From Symbiodinium natans (taxonomy: Eukaryota; Sar; Dinophyceae; Suessiales; Symbiodiniaceae): a stretch of 64,000 bases of DNA. Made by a program: the position numbers and the translations under genes. Below, one piece after another: positions 1-12,507 of the stretch; within the stretch, counting starts at the first letter, position 1, and each line of letters begins with the position of its first letter. The notes beneath the pieces were generated by a model. That model saw only the letters and a program-made list of their open reading frames with translations, was not told where the DNA came from and did no database searches. Location of the stretch: contig CAJNDS010002499.1 in the NCBI GenBank assembly GCA_905221605.1, forward strand, positions 325,420-389,419, written 5' to 3'.

Positions 1-639
1 AACAGGTTAAAGCTTCCCGAACCGTTTCAGTTTCAATGGGCATCAACCATTCGTGGTATTGGAAGCTGCTATGTTTTGGTTTGCGCCTCTCTCTGGAAGT
101 GGAGATTGTCGATTTCTTCGCTGCACCTTTGTTGGGGCGATGGTCTCTATTTGACTCGATTTTGTTTCTGAAGAATATTCCATAAACAACAAACGTTCCA
201 CCTGTATCAGTGCAGATGCAATCGCGTGCTCGTTTTCTACCTGTTTCTACGTCCAATTATAATTCTATTTATCTTTACAGGATTTAATATTTATTGTTGG
301 ACTGGAATTCCCTTCTTATAAATTATTTTCTTGTATTTCATCATGTTTCATTTGGATCAATTTATGGTTTTCATACTTGGTCTACAGATTCATTAAGAGA
401 ATTCACTAAAAAATATGAAGTCTTATTATCCTTCTTTTGGACATCTTTTCACTTCTTATATTGTCCAACTTTAGGGATGTGGCCTGGAAAAGTTTTCTAT
501 CTTCCAAATCCTTGAGAATTAACTTTTGCTAAGACACTTCGTTTCGAAGGGCGCTCCGAAGGGCCCTCCGAAGCCGCCGTCAAGCTTGAGCCTGGGCTGT
601 CGCGCTGACGTGGTGTTAAAAACGGCCGTGCAAGACTGT
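1..639. other. No gene recognised
   Basis: Relatively AT-rich DNA (about 200-480) passing into GC-rich DNA. Only short open frames without family signatures are present. I see no RNA gene. Confidence 0.5.
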
Positions 640-1197
640 GAGGACATGGCGGCCGTCCATGGAAGGGGTGAAGCGTTTCGGCTGAAAATGCATGATTCAA
701 GGTTTTGCTTATCGGGGGGCGGTGTGCTTGGAAGGAATGAGGCGCTTCGACTGAAAATGCATGATTCCATCGGGGGGAGGGGGGGGGGTGTGGATGTGCT
801 TGGGAAGGGGTGAGGCGTTTCGACTGAAATGCATGATTCCAGGTCTTGCTTATCGGGGGGTGATGTGCTTGGAAGGGAGAAGCGTTTCGACTGAAAATGC
901 ATGATTCCAGGTCTTGCTTATCGAGGGGTGATGTGCTTGGAAGGGGTGAGGCGTTTCGACTGAGAATGCATGATTCCAAGGTTTGCTTATCGGGGGGGCG
1001 ATGTCCTTGGAAGGGGTGAGGCGTTTCGGCTGAAAATGCATGATTCCAGGTCTTGCTTATCGAGGGGTGATGTGCTTGGAAGGGGTGAGGCGTTTCGACT
1101 GAGAATGCATGATTCCAGGTTTTGCTTCTCGGGGGGGTGATGCGCTTGGAAGGGGTGAGGCGTTTCGACTGAAAATGCATGATTCCAGGTCTTGCTC
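640..1197. repeat. 68-70 bp tandem repeat, about 8 copies
   Basis: The phrases GATGTGCTTGGAAGGGGTGA, GGCGTTTCGACTGAAAATGC and ATGATTCCAGGTCTTGCTTA recur every 68-70 bp from about 655 to 1195, with point changes and small G-run length changes. Open frames on the minus strand here come from the repeat and are not supported as genes. Confidence 0.9.
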
Positions 1198-3599
1198 AAC
1201 GAAAAACACAAAACTGTCAAAGCGCAGGTTTGCCAACGATCTCATGTTATTTTTGTTGAAGAGGAGGACATTCATCGAACTGCATTCTTGCACGGTCTTT
1301 TGGATTTTGAAGAAACCGCCTTTACAAACCCTGAACCTACTCGGGAACACAGGGTACCCATCACTCCAACACACGGAGAAACAGGTGTGAGGTGCCCTGT
1401 TACATCGGGAGGACGACAACGTGCGAAGTGGGGAAAGGCGAGGCTGCCCCCGCTGGCAACAGTCCTACGAAGCAGGCGAAAGGCTAGGGACGAGGCCCGA
1501 CAGTCCTAAACCTTCTATCCCACCCCGCACCCCACCATCCGCACCCCACCAGCCACACCCCACACTGCCCCACACTGCCCCACACTCACACCCACCCCGC
1601 ACTCCCAGCCCCCAAACTCACACCCACCTCCCATCCCGACACTCACACTCGCACCCACCTCCCATTGGACCCGCAACAGACACAACAAAACTTGGCCTCT
1701 TTCGTTGAGGTGTCTGACAACCTCGAGTGCCACAGTGGCCCAAGCAGGAAACTGTCCATGGCCCGCGCGTCGGCTTCGGCGCTGCAGGGCTATGTCACAC
1801 GCAAACCAAACGCCTGACCCATACAACAAGAGAGCCATGCTTTGTTCAAAGCGCGTTTTGTCAAAGCTGTGTCGTTCAACGTGCCCCAGCCATCCTCGAT
1901 TCAGAGTCGTTTCGAGCTTGCTCAAAATGCAGAGGTTTGGGCCAAGCAAGCATCGGCAAAATTAATGTGTGCACATGGAAAACACAACATACAAGTCAAA
2001 GGAAAACGTAGGCAAGAACTCATCAACTTTGCGGTCTGAGACCGTGCAGCACATGTGCTGGTCGACGATAATTCCAACAATCTCACAGCAATAGAAACGT
2101 CCCCTGACTGAACGGTAGCTAGTCAATTTGTTCGTGAAGGGAAAAACCGGATTAGAAAAGGAACCTCAACTCAGATAGTCGCAGATAGACTCATAGCCAG
2201 ACCGGTTCCCCACAAGATTTCGCAAGCGCTCCACTTCTGGGTAGCTTGGGCTAGTAGACTGCTCTCCAACTGCATGGGGCTGCCTAACAGCCCGTGATGG
2301 CCCTAATGTCAATGAACATCACGAGCTGGAAACGCCGGTTTTATCGATTGTGCTTCGCGACGCAGATCCGCAACAACGACCTTGTAGAATTTATACAGCT
2401 GTCTGCTGCGCCTGAAAGCAAGCCTTCTTGTGGCGAGATCCACTGTCCGCTCTCATGAACAATACTTGTCCACGCCTTGATTGATGGCTGTATCAGAGCG
2501 GTCCATGTTCAGACTGTCCCTCTCTAGTTCCTCCTTGATGTGCTGAATCACGGGACTCCGCACACGAGGGTTGTTCATGCACCGACAGATCTTGGACTCA
2601 CTGTAGTCTGTCCAACACATAAGCCCTTCTTGCCGAAGCCCGAAACCACCAGCACCATCCGTGCTGCACACTGCTCCACCTCTGCTGCATTGCTTGCGCT
2701 TCATGATACCCATGTCGCCACTGGAAGCCACGTACGTCCCCGACAGGCCCAAACACCCGTCCTCATGCGACCTGCAGCCGTGGTCCCCAAGAAAACTCTT
2801 TACTATTGAGGAGTAAGAGTGCATTCTCCAGAACTGAATAATTTCCCGGAAACTTTTCATTAAGGGAATATCTTACCAACCATGATTCCACATTAAACCT
2901 CTGCCGGCCCTTCGCACGCAACCTCCTAGAGACCACACGGCTCCCGCCTGCGAACCTGAGAGGCGATCAACGATGTACACAGCCTGTTCTCTGAGTGCTC
3001 CTGCCGCGCGAAATGGCTCCAGGACTGTTCGCGCTTGCGGGTGTCGAATTCCAGCAAAAGACATGCCACTGCGCTCTACGTTTGATAGCAAACTCAGGGC
3101 GCCTGCGCCAGGACCTACTCAGTCCTTGGCGCCTGAAGTTTTCTCCGGAAGCCTCGGCCACAGATGTTTGCACGCAAGCGATCGATATGGGATGTCTAAG
3201 GCCTTTGGGGCGGTAGGAAAGGTCCACACGGCTTGGTGAGCATGAGCCCAACAACAAACATATTCCCCAGGTAGGAACAGAAACCAGGAAGGAAGTTCAA
3301 AGCTTCACCTGGCTGATTGACATTTTGTCTGCATACCTTGCCTTGTTCTTTGGGCGGTTTACCAGGCTGAGCTAAGGCATGTTGGCTCGAGATCCACAGT
3401 GGCATTGGGAGAAGCCGCACGCTGCGCTGCAATGGCTTTCTAGTGACTTGCGGATATTGCAGACACGTCGGCCTGCCCCTGCTGGCGATTGGAAAGGATT
3501 TGCAGTGTGTGGCTCATTTTCAGCTAGCAGCGGGCAGCCGAAGCACATTTAGGGGTCAGCGAGGTTCCGCATGGATCTGGCTCAAAGGCTGCGGAACTT
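1198..3599. other. No gene recognised; C/A-rich low complexity at 1510-1680
   Basis: The stretch 1510-1680 is a degenerate CACCCCACAC-type simple repeat. A 135-codon minus-strand frame at 2453-2860 shows no recognisable domain. Nothing else can be supported. Confidence 0.5.
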
Positions 3600-3690
3600 G
3601 TGCCCTAAACCCCAAATCCTAAACCTTGAGCCTAAACCCTCAACCTCAAATGCTGAAGCCTAAGCCCAAAATCATAAACCCACAACACTG
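3600..3690. repeat. Degenerate telomere-like CCCTAAA tract
   Basis: A run of imperfect CCCTAAA-type heptamers (CCCTAAACCCC, CCTAAACC, CCTAAACCCTC). TTTAGGG is the telomere repeat used by dinoflagellates, so this is probably interstitial telomere-derived DNA. Confidence 0.55.
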
Positions 3691-3919
3691 TATCTTAAAC
3701 TACCAACCCTTCTGTTTCGTAGAGTCCTTGCATAAACCCTGATTTTCACGTTGTAGGGTCCTTACGGAAGAACCAAATCTATAGAACACAGTAGATTTTG
3801 TAAGGTCTTTATACAAAACTAACTGCAAAATCCGCCGACCCCCTGGGTCGGCGAATTCACCGACAGCTCCTTGTACCTTGTGCCTTCTTTGTCGGACCTT
3901 TCCTCCACCGCTGCCACCC

Positions 3920-4380
3920 ACCGCTGCCATCAGGGCTCACCCTGGCCCAAATTTTCAAAACAGCCACTCTCGTCCGGTCCGAGGCCCTCATCCCCACCGC
4001 TGCCATCAGCTACCATCAGGGCTCTCCTTGACCAAAAGCCTCAAATCAGTAGGAAATTTATTCGCCACTCTCATCCGACCCGAGCCCCTCATCTCCCCCA
4101 CCGCTGCCATCAGGGCTCACCCTGACCCAAAAGCTTCCAATCAGTAGGAAATTTATTCGTTTTCAAAACAGCCACTCGGCTCATCCAGGCCCGCTGCCAT
4201 CAGGGCTCACCCTGGACCACGTTTTCAAAACAGCCACTCGGCTCATCCAGGCCCGAGGCCCTCATCGCCCCCACCGCTGCCATCAGGGCTCACCCTGGAC
4301 CAAAAGCCTCAAATCAGTAGGAAATTTATTCGTTTTCAAAACAATCACCCGGCTCATCCAGGCCCGAGGCCCTCATCCGA
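3920..4380. repeat. About 90-110 bp tandem repeat, about 5 copies
   Basis: The phrase GCTGCCATCAGGGCTCACCC recurs, followed by variants of CTGGACCAAAAGCCTCAAAT, CAGTAGGAAATTTATTCG and TTCAAAACAGCCACTCGGCT. Copies differ by internal deletions. Confidence 0.85.
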
Positions 4381-5589
4381 AAGACTCGTCAAATGTAGGT
4401 TTGGAAATGCTGGACTGCAATGCTGGACTGAATCTGGAAATACTTCAAAACAGCAGACAAATGAACATGCTTTAGCTTTAGTGATAACATACATTTACTG
4501 ACTTCTGCCTACCCCTGCCAGCGCTTGAATTTTGCGCGGTACCCTTGCCAAAGTAATTAACCCTGCGAACTTAAGGCTCATAGGATCAGAACTGCCCGAC
4601 GGTCCCGAATCGAGGACCTGGCTGGCTTAAACGCGGCGACCCGGCGGTGCTGGTCGTCCTGGGAGCGAGCCGGCTGGAGGAGTGAGCAGGCAAGGGCTCC
4701 GGAACTGCAAAGAAAATTCTCCAATCATGTTAAAGACGGGCTCAAAACCTTGTTTACCTCAGCCCTTAGAAAATCATGAGCGCCTCCAGGGCGTACACGC
4801 CAGTTTGGTCGCTGTGAATCTCTACGGCTTTGAGACCGACCTGATTGTGCGCGAGCTTCGTCTGCACTTGGGGCCCCCTGCAATGCAGCAAGGTTGGGGA
4901 GGGGGGGAAGCAGCGGGCCTTGCAGGTTCTCCAGAAAATGAGTGTCACTCTCTCAGTCACCGACCAAGTCTTGCTTGAGAGCCGCTCTCCTCGGTGGAGA
5001 GCCTTCCTCCCAGCGAGCACATCACTAAACGATACCTCATACAGGCTTAGAAGCCTGAGATTGAAGGCCCAGATGCAACAGCCTAACCTCGCAACCGCGC
5101 CCAGACCTCTCAATCCGAAAGCACGACCTTGAAGCTCGAGGCCAGAAGGAGCGAAAACAGTTTCAGCTGCACTGAATTCGAAACTGCAGGCCCAGCGGCC
5201 AACAACTGAAACAAGAAAGACCGCCTGCAATGGTGCCCCTTCAAAGCCAGCAGTCCACCTTCCTAGAGCCTACCGAGGCGTATCAAAATGCTGCAGTCCA
5301 CCCCGACAAGGCCAGCATGATGAGCATCAATTGCTCGATTAGGGAAGGAACTTGTTCCTACTTACCACAAGCGTCGTCTGTCCAGCCCCAAGTGAGCCGT
5401 GTTCTAAATTGTCGGCTTAGGCTTACGGTTTGCTTTCGCGGACCCTTCCGCGAAGATTTTTCCCTTATCGCTTCCACGAGGCTTCCGCAAGAGGGGATGT
5501 AAGAGGAAAGGGCGTCCAATCCGGACTGGAGTCTGTTGTTGAGGGTTCACGGTTTATCAATGGGGAACCTCTACGAGCTGAAACGGATA
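4381..5589. other. No gene recognised
   Basis: Several overlapping short open frames on both strands, none with recognisable motifs. Confidence 0.45.
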
Positions 5590-6190
5590 GACATGGGCTT
5601 GGGCAAAACATACCCAAATCACGATTCCCAACCCCCCCATCGGGGCTCGAAAACGGGGGGTTAGGATCACCTTTTCCAGCCAATCGGGTTAGGATCACCT
5701 TTTCCAGCCAATCACATTCCCGGGCTCGAAAGGGGGGATCAGCGTTTCCAGCCCAAACATACCCCAAGGGGGGGTTGGGGTCAGCGTTTCCAGCTCGAGA
5801 CACCCAACGTGGGGAGATCCGAAACCCAAGCGGCTCTGACACCACAGTCGGAGAAGGCCCCAAATGGCCGAAAACACCACAAGTCCCATCTCTGGGCTCG
5901 AAATCCTGGACATATGCTGGATTTGAGCCTGAAGTGCCCCAAACCCTCTTTTTCGGCGCGAAAACCTCTGACATGCCCCAAACTCCCTAAAACCCTGAGT
6001 TTGGGCTTGATCTGGCAATGAAATGCCCCAAGACCCCTTGTTCGGTGTTCATCTCTCTTTTGTTGGCCCTGTTCTGCCATGCGGTTCAGTAAAACATACC
6101 CAAATCACGATTCCCAACCCCCCTTCAGTGCTCGAAGCGTTTCCAGCCCAAAACATACCCCAAGCACGATTCCCAACCCTTCAACTAGGG
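5590..6190. repeat. Degenerate short repeats around CCCAAATCACGATTCCCAAC
   Basis: AACATACCCAAATCACGATT followed by C-runs recurs at about 5610, 6095 and 6155. A 28-bp unit beginning GGTTAGGATCACCTTTTCC is directly duplicated at about 5660-5712. TTTCCAGC plus CAAACATACCCC variants fill the rest. Confidence 0.75.
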
Positions 6191-9100
6191 GGCTTAGGCT
6201 AGCCACATGAATGCACCTTCAAGCCCTATCCGGAGCCTGTACACCTTGTTCGCAGGGTGGTTGACACGATGCTACATGACATAAAGCACAAGATACTTCC
6301 GCAAGAGCTTCCGCGAGCGAATTGCTTCCGCAAGGCTTCCGCGAGCTTCCGCGCGCTAGGTTTGGAGCACGTTTCGCCAGCGACCACACGGCAGATTTCC
6401 GTACCAAGCACAGATTCCATTAGCGCTATTTTTGAACGCTGCTCAAGTAGCTTTGAGGCTGCGTAACACAAAGCTCAAGTCAACGACATCGACATAGCAA
6501 GCTTGCGGCGAAGCGGGTTTATTCAAACCAGGAAAATGAAACGGGGGACGCTGTATAATCTCATTGACTTCATACGCGGCCTGGAGTTTGGCGGGGCCTG
6601 ATTGAATTCCGTCTACCCTGCACAAAAAGAAGCCTCCGTTGCCGCCGGCAGCTCGCTCTCCTGCAAAACATCTTGTGGCTGCGACTGCTGGAGTTAAGGT
6701 TCGACCAGCTGGAGCGCTTGAACCTAAACCTCTACGCGTCTAAAGCTTCAAGCTTGGGATGTAATTAGTGTGTGGGGTTGTTGTTTGGGCTTCATGTGTA
6801 GGGTTTTAAATCAGTTTTTTGGTCTGGGAGCATGTCTACACCTTCATTGCGTGAAGCGCGCATACTTCCCAGGCAAATCAATGTCTGCAAGAAGTTCACG
6901 CGCAAGATGTAAGCTCGGGCGACCTTCCTGCGCCGCACCATGGTCCATGTACATGCACCTAGTAGTTTGCACTTCCGCCCATGGCCCATAGCACTTATTA
7001 CAAGTGGGCCCGGCTGGCTTCGCGCCGTTAAACAGAAACCACACCTATGGCCTTTAACCCCAGCGCCAGACTTGCAATTCCCAACCGCCCGAAGCCGAAA
7101 GTCGGACCTCTCCCGTTTCTGCGGACGGCTCGGAGTCAGCTGCCTGTGTTTGGGGTGGAGATTGCGCTTGAATTCCCAATACACCGCGGCCAAACATACA
7201 GGTGCAAAGACAAAGACAAGCCCTTATTCAGGTATTCAGGTTGTGCCTGCTGGCCACAAGTCCCGCCAGCTTCAGCTACGAGGCGTACTACCCATGAAAA
7301 TCAATAGTTGCTCGAGGATAGCGTTTTTGTCGACAGCTGCCTGTGTTTGCACAGATCCTGCCTGCAGGATAACGTTTGTTCTGCAGCGGGCCCAGTAGGA
7401 TCAGGTCTCACTTCACACCGCTGAAAATCAATAGTTTGCAACTCGGACCCCCAAATACTTAACCCTAAACGTGTCAACCGCAAGAACTGGCGAGCACTAT
7501 ACTTAACAAACAGAAAGCGATGCCAATTTGTGGTTCTTTTGTGGTTCGTCGCCGCACTTCGGCTTCACACCCCATGCAGCCCCGAACCCGTATGGCAGAA
7601 AACTATCGACTCACCTGCCGTAAACCCTGGAAGCCAACCAAAAGCCTGGACAACTCGTTGCAAAAAGATCGCTTCTGTGACCACGGCTCCTGGGTTCAAT
7701 GTGTGGAACGTTACCAGATGCTCAAGCTATGAGCTGAGGCTTAAGTAGCTTTTGGTGTTTGCAGACGTTTGGTCTTAATTGCTATGTTCGCCCGATCCAG
7801 TCCAAGCGCTGACTCTTGGGTTAGGAGCACACCCTACACTCTACTCGAACGCCCTAAAGGCGGAATAATGAACCCAGAACGCCAACAACCTCTTTTGCCG
7901 TGGATGGAGGGTGGATGGAGGATTCTACAGGGTTGGCCTGCAACAGTTCAACAGTTGCGAGGGCCTGACCGCGAAAGAACCAGGCCGATGCCACCTTGAG
8001 GCAGGGAGGTTCAATCTCCGGGTTCTGGATGGCTCCAAGTTCCAATCGAGTTCAAATGTTTTCTCGGGCTGAAAGATACAGACCCTGAACCCGTCGAGAC
8101 GAAAAAACCTACTTAAGCGTTTGAAAAACATTCCGATCCTCAGTACTTCGTTTGACAATACGTGGCTAACTCTATCACATAGACTCCTACAATATGTCGA
8201 GGTCGCAACACACCGAGAGCACCCTGTGGTCCTAGATCCAACTGCAGGGCGCACGGTGCCTCTGACGCCGGCCACACGGCCCTAGTACACCTTGTTGCTA
8301 TCCGCTTTCATGGGAGCTTATAAGCTGCATTTGAGCGGGGGATGCAGGCTTCATACTTGACGCTCCATCCTCGAATCCTGACCTCCCTGCCCCAAGGGTT
8401 CGTAGCCTTCTCCTTCAGCCGGCCGGTGCTGACGCAGCAGTGAACGAGGCAGACTGGCAATTGAGATCGGCATTCTTGCACCAATGACAAATCTGGAGCA
8501 TGCTGTAATGCAACGCTGGAGGCCTGACAGGAGAAGAATGACAAGTGCCGCGTACCACTCAAAGGACAGCTCGCTTATGCGCCCGGTCCTGAAGAGAAAT
8601 AATGCTGTGGAGCATGGTCGCTTCGTAAAAGAGCAACTGCGCATGAACGTGAAGCTATTCCTATCAAGTTGAGAGCACAGTGCCGAGGCCGGGGCTGGAT
8701 ACACAGGAGGTGTAGCTGCATGGCTGCGGCTTGGCATCAAAATCGGTGCAGGTGGCAGCAATATATCTGGGTTTTGATTGTAAGGTTTGACTGGCTGAAG
8801 CGACTTTTTAGCACAACTGCTGCAAAGTGTGAGGCAAACCGTCTTTGCATCTGATGTGCAAGGGTTTGGGAGGGTTTAGGAGGGTTTGGGGTTGAACCAG
8901 GGTTCCTGGCTTCACGGACAGGGTACACGGGCCACCAGAGACTCTACACAGCGGTTGGGGGGGTGACAGGCATCCTTGCCCACAGGGCCTATACATGAAC
9001 TCTGCCTCAAAAGCTCGACGGGCTTCTGCCAACCACTTCTTTGACCCAAGATCGATCGACCAGTGTGAAGGCATTTGCAAGTCAGAGTGTGTAGGAACTT

Positions 9101-9712
9101 GTGAGGCTCCAAACTTTGTCATACCCCAAGCTGAACCCATACTTTCCCGGCTACGATCAGTATCAACAAGAAAAGTCACTGCCCACTCGAGGAACAGTTC
9201 GACGCGGAGAAGCTCCGCGAAAAAGAGGCCCGTGGCGACAGGTTGAGATCTTTAGCGCTATGTGACTTCGTTTTACAGTTGCTTTGGGGTCTGATTCGGC
9301 GATATTTTACCACTTTTGGATGTTTGTTGCCAAGCCATCCAAACGGGCAACAGTTAACACACTTAGAATGCTCAGGATGGCTGATAGGTAATAAGGCCGG
9401 GCGTCCTCGAGGATGATCCAAAAGACCTGCAAGTACGGTCTAGAGACGTCTAGAGTTCAGAGTGGGGTTAGGGCAAAATGGGTAAGCAGTTTGGGCGACA
9501 TTTTGCATAGAGTTTCAAGGTTGATGTTTTCTTGGAAGGGTCAACACATGTCAACACTACGAGTGGCACCAAAAATCTGTGCAAGGCGTTATGTGCTCAT
9601 GATAGTATGATTGCCCAACATGATCGCAATGGTCCACCCTGACCAGGGGTCTTCTTCAGATCAAGTGCAGCTCTCATAGCGAGAGTTGTTTTTGACGCCA
9701 GTTTCGTTTTGC
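6191..9712. other. No gene recognised
   Basis: Mixed-composition DNA with a small CTTCCGCGAG repeat near 6295-6355 and degenerate GGGTTTAGGAG tracts near 8865-8895. Open frames are short and show no domain signature. Exons of a split host gene could be missed here. Confidence 0.4.
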
Positions 9713-9731
9713 TTTTGGCTCAAGGCTCAAG
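9713..9731 (+). other. Relic spliced-leader 3' end, partly duplicated
   Basis: TTTTGGCTCAAG at 9713-9724 equals the last 12 bases of the dinoflagellate trans-spliced leader. It is followed at once by GCTCAAG, a second truncated leader end. Leader relics in genomic DNA are known in dinoflagellates as scars of retroposed trans-spliced mRNA. It lies 156 bp upstream of the copia-like gag frame. The match is short, so chance is possible. Confidence 0.5.
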
Positions 9732-9886
9732 AGCGTGTGCAAAGAACAAAGAAGCTCAGACAAGAAGCTGTGAAGCTTTAGGCACCTCTGTCGTTGCTTG
9801 CGTGGAGCAAAAGTGACAGTCAATCAGTCCAGGTTCATAGTTAGGAGTTTTTACATGGTAGCGAAGCTTGGCTCCCTATCTCCGCC

Positions 9887-11217
9887 TTGGCCAGCGTGCA
9901 ACCAAGCCCTTTAGAGTCTTCGCCGGGAGCGTTGGAAAGAGGGGATGCTCGTGATGCTAGGCAGGGGAGTGCGGGAGTGAGCGCTGGACAGCTGGATGCT
10001 TGCGCAGAGTACCTCCGAAAACAGAGAGGAAGCAATGCGCACCAGGTGCCTGTGAGTGATATCTCGTCGCTTAGTGACATGGGAAGGCCTGCGCAGAACC
10101 CAGTGCAGCAGCAGACAAATGGGCAAATGCACGGCATGCAGAGTGCTGTGTTTCAGCAACAGCTACCACAGAATGCCTTGCCGGGAGGTTCCATGCCCCC
10201 CCATGCCCTGTCGGGAGGTTGTCATGCCTCCACAGTATGTGCCGCAAGTGCAAGGGCAGAATGTGGTGGATGCGACAGTGCGTCAGTTGCAGGAGGTCAT
10301 CGGAAAGTTGACCCCTCTTCAGGCCCAAGCTGTGCAAACGGCACTATGGGAGCAGGTGAATCGACAGGTGCGTGGAGTACCTGAGTCTTTTGGTCAGACG
10401 CCTGACCTGGGAACGAACACGTTCATCCCAAGTGTGCCAAGTGGTTTGCCCCTTCCTGCTCAGGATGTGCCACAAGGTGCTTGTAGACCGCCTTTCACGC
10501 CCTATGAAAGTAGGGATGTGTTCTCCCGAGCAGACAAGTTAGGGCAACCTCCAGTGCCGGAGGTAAGCAAATGGGTCTCAAAAGAGCTTGCAGACTATGT
10601 GGTGAGCTTGCAAGCTTGGGCAGCCATGGGAAGCTTAGAGTTCTCTGAAGAGATTGGCATGTCTGTGCGATGGCCTGAAACTATCTTGCAGCATACGTTG
10701 AATAGTGACCAGAAGATTCGTTCTGTGCGCCTGTTGGGAATTCTCAAAGCGGCTTTTCTGGAGCACCCGAGGGTCAGTTTGATGATCCAGGCGTTCTGTG
10801 AGGGATTGTCCTTGGATGGCGCGGAAGGTGTGAGCATTCGTATGATGTCGAACACGACTTGTGGGCTTTGAGCCGCTGCGGCAGCTTGCTCAGCAGTTCT
10901 CTCTTCGGTCTCGTGCAGAGGCCCTGTCAATGCGATCTGAACTGCTGAACCGTATTTTTGCCATGCGGAGTGCAGAGTCCACGCCTGCGATGCGTGTTGG
11001 GGATATTATCCGGAAAGCAGACCTTGAAGTTGCACGGTACACGAAACTGTTAAGAACCCTTCCATCCCATTTGGATCGGCATGGTCTCGCGATAGGAGAT
11101 GGGGACATGATGGTCATTTTGCTCAGAAGCCTGCCTGAAGAGGCAAAACAGTATGTACTTCATCACAGTTCTGGTGAGTCGTATGGCGCGTGTAGGCTAG
11201 CAGTTTTGAAGTTTTGA
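9887..11217 (+). pseudogene. Copia-like gag, frameshifted
   Basis: The reading passes from a frame at 9887-10230 to one running to 10871 and then to one at 10861-11217, so at least two frameshifts have broken it. The first part is Gln/Pro-rich. The middle and last parts are helical, with an Arg/Leu-rich stretch (LSMRSELLNR) followed by LLRSLPEEAK and HHSSGESY, phrases I recognise from gag regions of dinoflagellate copia-like elements. Gag would form the particle that packages element RNA. The breaks make it very unlikely to be functional. Confidence 0.65.
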
Positions 11218-11242
11218 AAGACAGCAGAGACTGTTTCTGGAT

Positions 11243-12483
11243 TTGAACCTAGGCGGTAAAGCGAAACCAGTGCATGAGTTGTACGCTGCGAGTTCTGTTG
11301 CGGGTTCTCCTGATGTGTTTTCTATGGCATGCACGGACCAAGATGGAGAGTTTGTCACGCCATGGTATGAGGTCAATGCAGTAAACAACAAAGAGCGATG
11401 CAACAGGTGTGGAAGAAAAGGACACACACACATGAAGAGTGCACAACTGATTTGGCCAAAGTCAAGTGTTTTGCATACGGGGAACATGGACACATTAGTG
11501 CGCGATGCCCAAAATCCTCAAGTAAAGGTCCCTCAAAAGGTTCCCCTAAAGGTTCCTCCTCAAAAGGATCAAAAGGCGAAAAGGGAGCAAAAGGCCCTGG
11601 GAGCAAGGGAAAGACCACATCAAAAGGAAAAGGCAAAGGAAAGAAAGGCAAGAAAGGAAAGATGTTTGAGGGCTCTGCCGAGGGTCAACAGGAGTTTTCG
11701 CCAGGGATTGAGGAATGGGGAGGAGAAGACTGGTGGGGAGCTGAAGGCTGGGGGGAGACCTGGGAACAAGGATGGGGTTCTGGAGAGTGGTCCCAGACGG
11801 GGGCGACTCAGGAGACAGAGAATCTTCAGCTGAGCGCCTTACTGCTGGATGAAGACAGCCATGTTTTTGCGTGTGAGTGTACTGAAAGCAGTCCTGCTCT
11901 TGCGCGTGAATGCCACAACAGTGAAGACAGTCATGTTTCTGGGTGTGAGCTGTGTCTTGGCAGTCATGTGAAACCCTTGTTTGTGCATGGCATACACGAC
12001 GGGGAGCATGCAGAGTGGTGGTTGTTGGACAATTGTGCAAGTGTCACTGTTTTGAGTGAGCAACATGCAGAGTATTTTGGTGTGAACATGGAACAAACGA
12101 ACGCCACGTTTGCTGAGCAGCAGTTTTCCTCGGCAAATGGCACGCCAGTTGTCATGCACAGAGCTTGCAAACTTGACGTGCTGATAGAGCTTGAAGATCC
12201 GCTTGGCGAGTGTCGCTACTCGAAGGCCACCATGCCAGTGCTAGTCGGGAACATGAAGCATAACATATTGTCTACCACGTCGCTGTGTTGCAAGGGCTGG
12301 CATTTTCAGCAGGGTCCTGAAAAAATCCATTTGTGGACAGAGAAAGGCCAGAGTGCTACTGACTTGACCTTGTTTGCGAATGTGCCTTGCTTGCGTCTGA
12401 AGCCTGTGCAGGGATCTAAAGTGCTGTGTGAAGTGAAGGGGGAAGTTCCCCAGGAGGCAGCATTTCTGTTGTTGCACCCTTAA
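11243..12483 (+). pseudogene. Copia-like zinc knuckles plus aspartic protease, degraded
   Basis: The frame at 11243 holds the start of a first knuckle (CNRCGRKGHTH). The frame at 11398 continues with HEEC and a second knuckle, CFAYGEHGHISARC, in which the second Cys is replaced by Tyr. A Lys/Gly/Ser-rich linker follows (about 11515-11670), then an acidic Trp/Gly-rich stretch. The protease core reads WWLLDNCASVTVL: the catalytic D-[ST]-G-A triad has become D-N-C-A (Asp codon at 12028), so activity is not expected. Three related Cys/His/Ser-rich segments at about 11850-11970 look like an internal duplication. Confidence 0.7.
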
Positions 12484-12507
12484 AACAAACGGTCCACTGA
12501 GGGAGAG

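Noticed and set aside
2453..2860. 135-residue minus-strand protein gene
   Set aside because: No recognisable domain, no supporting neighbours, and an open plus-strand frame of similar quality lies over the same bases.
3600..3690. Chromosome end
   Set aside because: Units are degenerate and sequence continues on both sides; interstitial telomere-like DNA is more likely.
8351..8761. 136-residue minus-strand protein gene
   Set aside because: Composition is not protein-like and no motif was found.
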